Source: Lasiosphaeris hirsuta (lineage: Eukaryota > Ascomycota > Sordariomycetes > Sordariales > Lasiosphaeriaceae). Taken from it: 64,000 nt of DNA. A program made the translations under genes and the position numbers. The notes below the pieces were generated by a model. That model was not told where the DNA came from. It saw only the letters and a program-made list of their open reading frames with translations, and made no database searches. Positions 57,115-64,000 of this stretch are shown piece after piece. Each line of letters starts with the position of its first letter. The first letter of the stretch is position 1. The stretch is from contig JAUKUA010000004.1 of NCBI GenBank assembly GCA_030549175.1, positions 5,766,001 to 5,830,000 of the forward strand, read 5' to 3'.

Positions 57115-57429
57115 TGTGATTTGTTTCGATCGCGGTTATGAGGTCTGACTGGCTCTCTCTCTGTCTGTCTGACTTAATCGCGGAGCCATTTGAATAACTA
57201 AGAAGTTCGATAGACTCTAGGCACAGTGACCTTTGAGAAATTCAGGGAGGCCATCAGGAAGAATATCAGTATCAAATAGAACTGTGAAAGTTTGTGGGAC
57301 GATCTCCGCCTGAGCTTGGCGCTGCTCGACAGGCCTCTGGATTGTCGCGGGGGGCAATCAAAGCAGGCCCTGTAGTTAATATCTGTGAAGCCAAGGTGGA
57401 AGGGGAGAAGTGAGAATTGAAACCCCACC
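57115..57429. other. Spacer between divergent pseudogenes, no gene seen
   Basis: Contains a short CTCTCT/GTCTGTCTG tract near 57155. No coding region supported. Confidence 0.4.
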
Positions 57430-58370
57430 GTAGCCTTGTTCAAGAAAAAGGTCTCCCGAATGACCGAGACGGAGATGGTGGAGGACTACCACCGCTACCT
57501 CCGCTTCTACGAGGAGCAAGACAAATTTCTCACTCACAGAATCGATTATGAGGTCCTCAGGGAGGTCATTGCCAAGCTACCAAACCTCCAGGAGGTTGTT
57601 ATGTCAGCTTCCTCCTTGTCAGATGGCAATCATCTGCGTTTCGTGCGTAGCAGAGAATCTGCATTCAAGTCCTGTCAGAGGTCCTTTGGTTGATCGTTCA
57701 TCGACGGTGGAAGTGTGTCGGCACGCCACCTCCGCGCCATCCTCAAGGGTGTTTAGGATTTTAGCACTCAGCTGCAAAGTATCCGTGCTTTCAGTCGTCG
57801 GCCTCGAATTCTTTGATGGTACATAGTTCGGCCTACATAGCATCACCAGCAACCTTCTGGGGAACATGACCGAATTCCATATGGCGGCGGTCTTGGCGGT
57901 AGACGAGAATCTGGATTGGATGGATGGAGCGCCAGAACTTGAAGAGAACCAGCCCGCGGCCCAAACCGCACAGTGCCGAGCTGCGATGCGACGGGCCGAC
58001 CCTGGGCAGCATTGAGTGCGAGCGCCAGGAACTCGGCGACGTCCTGGCCCAGCACAAGGCATCCCTCGAATCCTTCGCCTTGAGTGACGTGCGGCTCGCC
58101 AGCAGCACGTCGTAGCTCAAGCTGCTGCCGCACCTCCGATCCCAGTTCCGCGGCTCCCGACTGAAATATACGGATATCTTGTATTCGATCTTTGGGAAAT
58201 CAGAGCACGAGTCCGAAATCCCCGAAACATGGGGCCTTGGAAACCCGGCGGACCTTGACATGGAGGTGAACCTCCTTGGGCTGTCTGTTTCAAGGTAGGG
58301 GGAGAAGGAGATGAAGATGGCAGTGGGGAGGATGAGGATCAGAGTGAGGATGACAGTGATATCAGCATAG
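57430..58370 (+). pseudogene. F-box/LRR-like protein fragment (pseudogene)
   Basis: The frame EDYHRYLRFYEEQDKFL, then DYEVLREVIAKLPNLQEVVM and a stop near 57693, resembles the middle of fungal F-box proteins, where Y--Y----QD-----D---L---I--LP-L--V is conserved. In other frames follow NLLGNMTEFHMAAVLAVDEN (about 57850-57905) and ELRCDGPTLGSIECERQELG (about 57975-58035). VLAQHKASLESFALSDVRL and YTDILYSIFG complete the C-terminal LRR-like pattern. An acidic tail (GEGDEDGSGEDEDQSEDD) ends near 58370. Multiple frameshifts and stops show decay, and the F-box itself is not visible. F-box proteins link substrates to SCF ubiquitin ligases. Assignment by family pattern. Confidence 0.5.
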
Positions 58371-58810
58371 ATTAAGAGTGGGTATTGATCGATGTGGGCC
58401 GGAACTGTGATGTAAGTACCTACACCTAGGTGGTCAGCGTTCCTATTGTTATGTGAGACGAATCTGGGCTCACAAAAATTTCCATTTTCGTACCTGGCCC
58501 AGGCTCGGCTTAGTCCCTGCTCAGGATTTACTCAGGCTGGCTCACCCTTGCTCACCCTGATTACCATTTTCGGCAGGCTGCGCCGTAGCATGCTGGATCG
58601 CTTCAACCCTAGCCGAGGACATGTTACGGTCGTCCTAGGGCAGCGACAGACAGCTTTTCTGCGCCCTCCAACGAGCAAAAACACTATTGTTCCTCCGAAA
58701 ATATAGGATCACATGCCCAATTTTAGACAACTGGGATTTAGAGAAAGAGGTGGGAATGCTCGAGCAGCCAGGAATCTCTCCCACTAACTCTCCCGTTGGT
58801 GGGTTGATCA
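58371..58810. repeat. Spacer with dispersed repeat copy
   Basis: Segment 58450-58535 (GTGAGACGAATCTGGGCTCA and onward) is related to the repeats at 8715 and, inverted, at 61000-61090. The remainder shows no gene. Confidence 0.5.
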
Positions 58811-60850
58811 TTATTCTATATAGGCCGACCCGTAATCGAAGGAAAAGGGCTCCTCTCTCGCCCTGAGAGTAGCAGCCCAGTATACTCCCCTGCCAATAAA
58901 GCCAACGCCAATCCGCTCGTAGGCGAGGTTGGGGAGTGGCCGCAAGATCAGAACACAGAACCCCGCTCTTGTCTCGGTCATGAGTATGACTTTCAAGTCC
59001 GCCTCGAGCTTCGGCTGTTCATCCGGGAAAATATCTTCAAGAGAGATAGAAAGGGCCGTGTTGATATTTAGTGGTATACTGGCAGCAGAATGGCGCCACC
59101 TAAGCTGCTGGTTCTCAGGCGCGCTGATGTCGAACCAGCATCGATAGCGGTTCAGGCTCTTGTACTCCGTGACCTGGATCCGCGGCCGGCGTGTGGCATC
59201 GCTTGCCTGCAACATGAGTCCTGCTATGCGCGAGGGTGTAATGTCCTGCGGTGGGCATTCTACCTTGAGGATCGGACAATGAGCGGAATTATTGATCCAA
59301 CCCCCAGGAATAATCCCCGGTGTCGAGGCCTTTTTAGTCGTGACGGCACCCCGCCACCCCGCCACCCCGCCCATGACCAGGAGGGGAACTCGGGGTTGCG
59401 TGTCTCTGCCGTCGTGGTATGCCATCAGATGACAAGAGCGCGGGACAGCTCCTGGTCGCCCTCGTCCTTCCGCTCAAGGGCCATACGTGTGGGGATGAGC
59501 GGCGGGATGGCAAGTTCAAAGATTGTCTCGTAGCTGCAGGCGGCCAGAATCCCCTGGAAGGCGTTGAGGACGTCGCTGTTGTACGACAGCTGTCGATGAC
59601 CGTAGTTGGAAATATGTGTCATGACTCTTTCGTATATGGCCATTCGGGAATTGCTGGAACTGCTGATCATGACCTTGTTGAACGTTTTGCCAGGCTGGGT
59701 TGGATCGATCCCACCAAGAATGCCACCGAAGATAATCCTGCTTCGCGACAACGCACCTTCTTGGTACGTCCAACCGCGATGCCACCAAACGAAGGCCCGG
59801 ATTGAGGCTTGAGGATCTGATGGAACCATAGGCAGATGCAGTTCGTCGATGGAGATGCTCGGCTGCTGCCTGCGCGGCCTGCTGACGCCAAAAAGACCAT
59901 GGCTGGCGTCGTCGCCGGCGGTTGCGATGATGGTTAGTTGTGCTCGGCCATAGATATCATGCATCCTTGCAATCTGCTGGTGCTTCTCCTGGGCATTTTC
60001 TTGGTCAATGCAGTGGCGGTCTACCCATAGATAGCGGTATCCTAATTGTCTGGTGACCTCAATGGCGTCCTTCACCACCCTCGACCATGGCGAGCTCTCG
60101 CCAGCATTGCCGCTGCACGGAGCACCCCAGACGTAGCTGAGGGCCACAAATGCCTGGTTGACAGATGCTTTGACATCTTCCTCCGTCTTGCAGTCAACCA
60201 AACGGAATCCGGAAATGTCTTTGGTTCCGCCCGTCACTGTCGTTTCTTTCCGCTTGGGGCATGCGCAACTGTCGTGATTCTCGCAAAAGTCGATCCAGGC
60301 CGTGACAATATCCCACTTGACGATCGGCGGGACATGGCGGGCAGAGGTGGATCCGGCTCCTCCCTGGACCGTAGCTGAGCTGCGAAAGATGGCAGCGTGA
60401 TCGTAGCTCAAGTGACGTCGCATCCTGGCCGTGTCCTTCTAGCTCGCCGGTACGACAGCCAAGACACTCGCCTGCGCCTTGCGGAATCGCTCGGGAAACC
60501 CGGAGCCAAGTTCTTTTATGAAGTGCAGGGCCCAGAAGATAGGGAACGCTCGCAGCTCGTAGCCGCCGCCGGTCTCGTGACGGGCGTCGGGCACCGCCGC
60601 TGCCCACAGGAACTGACAGAGCTGGCAGGTTCCCGGGTGCTGGATACGCGTCCCTAGGTCGGCGACAACAACACCAGTGAATCTGTTGCTATCGAATGTC
60701 CATCGGCGCAGACCCAAGACAATGTCCCATGTTGAACGGAAGAAGTCGTCGGCGTCAGCGAGGGTGCTATGGAGACGCAGCTTCGCGCACTCGCACAGCT
60801 GGCCGACGACGGCATTATGTCCTTGAAGGATAGGTACCTTATTATTAGGA
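58811..60850 (-). pseudogene. HET-domain protein pseudogene
   Basis: On the minus strand the head has LCECAKL (about 60800) and TCQLCQFLW, then a TAG near 60438 (PAS-stop-KDTARM; fits CAG to TAG). The next block reads KWDIVTAWIDFCENHDSCAC, FVALSYVWGAP and LGYRYLWVDRHCIDQENAQE, then WWHRGWTYQEGALSRSRIIF. After the late block a TGA near 59425 interrupts ALVI-stop-WHTTAETRNPEFPSWSWAGW. A frameshift near the GGGGTGGCGGGGTGGCG run follows. The rest (58811-59330) is the variable C-terminal part. All main HET motifs are present, so this gene decayed recently. Confidence 0.75.
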
Positions 60851-61439
60851 CCAACGTATCAGAGCCCCCGCTTTCCTTCCACCATCCACGCAGTCTGGGA
60901 AAACTCTTCCCCTCATCGACCAACGCCTTTATTGGTCTCGACTTCTTCGGCTCTGCTACTTGAGAGATGCGGTTTCCCGCCCAAGACCATATTCAAGTTA
61001 GCCACAGCTCACTCCAGCTCACTCCAGCTCACCCTAGCTCAGGACTACGAACGAAAAAGGAAATTTCGTGTGCCCAGATTCGTCTCAGATTACCAGGCTG
61101 TAATAAGACTGGCTTTTCTGGCCACGTGCCTTGAAGACCATGTAAATATGCTGCTAGCGGCAAAGGGCATAGTATTAAAGTTGATCTGTGATGTACCTTG
61201 TCTCGCAGCGCCTACGACATTTACCTTTTCTTCATATCTTCATAGAGGCCACCGGGTTTTGTCATCTTCCTCTGACGGAGTAGTAGCCACACGTTAAAAA
61301 ATCCCGCTAGCTACCCTCCCTACTACTGGCACCACACATACCGCGTGGGCGCGACACATACACAGGCGCGCTTAATTAACAGTAAGATGACGCCACCACG
61401 CAGCCAAGTTTTGGGCGGCCCAGTCTGCCAAGCGTAGGA
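60851..61439. repeat. Spacer with inverted copy of the dispersed repeat
   Basis: The reverse complement of 61000-61090 matches 8715-8790 closely (GAGACGAATCTGGGCACAC; CGTAGTCCTGAGCTAGG). It also includes a small tandem AGCTCACTCC array at about 61006-61036. No gene is supported. Confidence 0.5.
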
Positions 61440-62740
61440 TGGCAGCGGAGGTCTGATAGCAGCCATGGAGGGTAGATGTGCTTCCAATGGGAGAACTATT
61501 GTAGTAGATGATTGTCTTTTGCTCGTGGCGGCAGGCCACCTAGATAAACCACTTGCTTCCCACCGAAAACAACAGGGGCGGGGCAGGGAGCCCTTCAGGT
61601 TGGGACTGCTCTGGGTTCCATGCCCCGAGAGTGCAGTGCACAGCTTCGAGATGGCGGAAGTGGGCGCGTACCCATGCTGCCAGCTAGGTTGACCCCGTCC
61701 GTGTGTCAGCAGCGGCGCTCTTAGTCTAGATGCTGATGGCTATCGGGGTGGGGGCATCGTCGCTGAGAGCAAAGTGTGTAAATGGCACGTCCCCTAGTTG
61801 GGGGCGCAGGCGCAGGGCGTCCACCGTCGTCGCGTCAAGCAACATGGCATAGTCAATCTTGGTGGCGCTGACGGCAGCGTCGGGGTCGTTGTATGATGCC
61901 CGGACAGGGCAGGTTGTTCTGCATTCTCACTTTGTTAGCAAAGCAGGCCGGTGCGTTACGGACCGCCCTGGACCAACATATTACGGAAGTGCACCGAGGA
62001 ATGATCCCTCAGGGCATCCGACGGAACCGGGCTGTGTACCAGCTCATTCCACCCGGCTTCATGCTCCAACCTTGCCTCGCAGAGTTGGCTGTGCCGCTGG
62101 ATGCTTTGTAGCGTAGCATGACGGTGGCGGAGAGCGAAATCATCGGCGGGATTGGTCGTTCCGTCGAGAGAGAGGAAGAGGTTGCGATTCTGATTCGGGT
62201 CGTTGTACCAAACGGCGGGAAGAGTACCTTGGAACTGAGAGGGTATCACGGCTCGCTTGTCGCTACCGATGTCGAACAGCTCCTGCAACAGGTCAAGAAG
62301 GGGCTGGGGCAGCGCGGGCTTGGTGTCCGAGTCGAGAGAGCGGCGGTGGACAGGGTATTTGGCGGTGGCGCGCAGGGCGGCTTCTTGCAAGGGCTGCTAT
62401 TTCGCTTGCCCTGGCTGCCTCGACCGGAGCGGTTCGAGATGCGCGTCGACAGAGAACCCAGACTATCTGACGTCGTGTCGGTGTCGGGTGCGTCGAGGGA
62501 GCCGGAAACCGGAAAAGACGGCGGGTGGGGGTTGGGCTGGAGACTCGGGCTTTTGGTATCGGGATCATGATCGGTGCGAGGTCGTTTGGGGTAGAGAGGT
62601 CGGTAGCATTTGGCGTGCCATCCATTGCAAACGGCGCAGCGGCGTCGGGCTGGTTCGCGTCAAGTCGCGTGTGCGCCAGCCAAGAAAGGACCTCTTCCCC
62701 GTCGCAATAGAGGGGCTCCTGCTCGTGATGCAGCATTCTG
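61440..62740 (-). pseudogene. PD-(D/E)XK nuclease-like fungal protein pseudogene (copy 2)
   Basis: The minus strand starts near 62736 (EEVLSWLAHT) with a disordered head, then a frameshift to an Arg/Ser region. Next is a clear block LLDLLQELFDIGSDKRAVIP (about 62310-62250), followed by CEARLEHEAGWNELVHSPV (about 62090-62030). KIDYAMLLDATTVDALRL and PTPIAISI-stop-TKSAAA (about 61730) come next, then LAAWVRAHFRHLEAVH. Family members carry the catalytic Glu in ISIETK; here that codon is TAG. Two further TAGs replace Gln-like positions (before LAAWV and before VACRHE). These lesions show it is inactive. This family is abundant in fungi, often near transposons; its biological role is unclear. Confidence 0.65.
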
Positions 62741-63471
62741 ACAGCTTGAACGAAAGAGAAGAAGAAAAGAAAGAGAAAAAAAGGGACTGCGATTGCACGG
62801 TGCGCTGGCGATTGTTCGTGGACAGGTGTAAGGGGTCCCGATGCGTTCGCCAATCATGGCAAAGACGGGGCAACAACACACGCGTCATTAGCGCGCTGCG
62901 GGGGAGCATCTTCCAACCATCAACATCTTCCAACCACCAACACCTCCCTTTTGGGGCCAACAACAGCGACGTCGCGCCTATCAATATGACATACATAATG
63001 ATGCCGAAACATTTCAAGGCAGCATTGCTCACCACCCGCGCGTCCAGGAATCTCACTATCTTGGTGTAATCTTCTCCCATTACTCCCGGCCTTGTGACCC
63101 ACGCAGCGCATGTGCTCTGCCATCCGGCTGCAGCTTGTCACCAGGGTGATGGTCCCCAGCCTGCCATTGAGAGTCATATAAGATGCCAACTAGCTCTTAC
63201 ATGGTAGAGAGCAGGCTGAAGTGTATTGGTTCGAACTATTGTTGCTACCTTAAAAAACCAGGGGACGCTCACCTTCAATCACTGTCGTGCAACCACACCA
63301 ATTATTTTTATTGGACATCTTCATGAGGTGGCTGCATAAGCTGACCCCTGCTCTATGAGACATGAACAGACAACCCCTCATCTGAGAACCTATGCAAGTA
63401 TTGGCTTTTTGGCTTCGGTATTCCAACACCTCCCAGCTAGCTCCTCTTATTCTCCAGCCAGGACCGCCATC
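62741..63471. other. Intergenic region, no gene seen
   Basis: Contains a polypurine run near 62755-62790 (GAAGAAAAGAAAGAGAAAAA). The right end should carry the GMC gene promoter. No gene supported. Confidence 0.4.
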
Positions 63472-64000
63472 ATGTCTTTGCTCCATGGTTTCCGCCGCGC
63501 CTTATTTGCTCTTTCACTTGGTTTACAGACGTGGGCATCATGTACGATTGTGACAAACGACACAGCCATTGCGGCCGGCAAAGTATTCGACTACATCGTC
63601 GCCGGCGCCGGCCTCGGCGGCCTCACAGTCGCGAACAAGCTTAGCAGTCAGGGCAACTCGGTGCTTGTCATCGAGGCTGGCCCCGATGCCTCTTGGAACC
63701 CCGAAGTCTTTGACGCAGAGGGCCGCTTGTTTGGCTCAAAGACTTGTAACTGGCAGTACCCTGCATACGGTACCAATGGGACGTTGCTGCCCTGGAAAGT
63801 CGACAGCGGCGCCTGTATCGGGGGTGGCACCTCTAGTAGGTGACCTGTCCTTGTAGTGGACAGATATGCGGTCTCTAATGATTTCAAACTCCCAGTTAAC
63901 GGCATGGTATGGTATCGGCCAACAAAGGCTGAGTTGGACAAGATCGAGACGCTTGGAAACCCGGGGTGGAACTGGAAAAGCCTCGAGCCGTACATGGTTG
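63472..64000 (+). CDS. GMC oxidoreductase, 5' part (runs off the window)
   Basis: Exon 1 63472-63835, intron 63836-63895 (GTAGGT...CCCAG), exon 2 from 63896 to the window end, all in frame. A signal peptide (RRALFALSLGLQTWASC) suggests secretion. The FAD-binding Rossmann motif is GAGLGGLTVANKLS with VLVIEAG at the end of the second strand. The next conserved block is IGGGTS-INGMVWYRPTKAEL across the splice, matching the GMC family (glucose oxidase, aryl-alcohol oxidase, other alcohol oxidases). The C-terminal substrate domain and catalytic His lie beyond the window, so the substrate cannot be named. No disruption in the visible part. Confidence 0.85.

Noticed and set aside
1..64000. CRISPR arrays, bacterial operons other than the 21-23 kb pair, rRNA genes
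   Set aside because: No regularly spaced repeats, rRNA sequence or further overlapping bacterial-type genes were seen.

Overview
This window comes from the nuclear genome of a filamentous ascomycete (Pezizomycotina, most likely a sordariomycete). Evidence: short spliceosomal introns (about 50-90 nt) with CTAAC/CTAAT branch sites, several HET (heterokaryon-incompatibility) genes, a Zn(II)2Cys6 regulator, a secreted kelch protein, an ascomycete-type tyrosinase, a GMC oxidoreductase, and an intron-containing tRNA-Val. The exact species cannot be told from the sequence. Gene density is low. Intact genes sit among many decayed ones, a decayed Fot1/pogo transposon, a MITE-like palindrome and dispersed short repeats, so this looks like an accessory, possibly subtelomeric, compartment. 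Many nonsense codons are exactly what C-to-T change at CpA would give (CAG to TAG, CAA to TAA), as expected of repeat-induced point mutation (RIP).

Layout. 0-3 kb: a single-pass membrane glycoprotein gene and a MITE-like inverted repeat. 3-8 kb: a HET pseudogene split by a Fot1-like element with 44-bp terminal repeats and a TA duplication, then an apparently intact HET gene. 8-14.5 kb: dispersed repeats and a mosaic of relics (GRDP-like, laccase, flavin monooxygenase). 14.7-20 kb: a multi-TM membrane gene with frame disruptions and an intact five-exon kelch gene. 20-23.2 kb: a HET fragment, then a bacterial-looking overlapping gene pair on the minus strand, a MazG-type nucleotide pyrophosphohydrolase followed by a GIY-YIG/DUF2075 helicase. 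25-32 kb: two membrane protein genes flanking a PD-(D/E)XK-like pseudogene. 35-37.2 kb: tyrosinase and, convergent to it, a tiny secreted Tyr-rich peptide gene. 37.9-40.5 kb: a large two-exon HET gene. 41.7-49.4 kb: a six-exon 2OG-Fe(II) oxygenase and, divergent from it, a dynamin-family GTPase with one nonsense codon and a probable FG-repeat tail. 49.6-54.6 kb: a Zn2Cys6 transcription factor, a secreted TAP-like alpha/beta hydrolase and tRNA-Val(CAC). 55-63 kb: pseudogenes of a multi-TM protein, an F-box protein, a HET protein and a second PD-(D/E)XK-like protein. 63.5 kb to end: the 5' part of a GMC oxidoreductase gene.

The most unusual item is the MazG plus GIY-YIG/DUF2075 pair (21.1-23.2 kb). 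Both genes lack introns and overlap by 11 nt in bacterial ATGA style. This suggests horizontal acquisition of a two-gene bacterial module that may act in nucleic-acid surveillance or defence. All splice models here were inferred by eye from consensus sites, reading frame and remembered family sequences; no database search was run.
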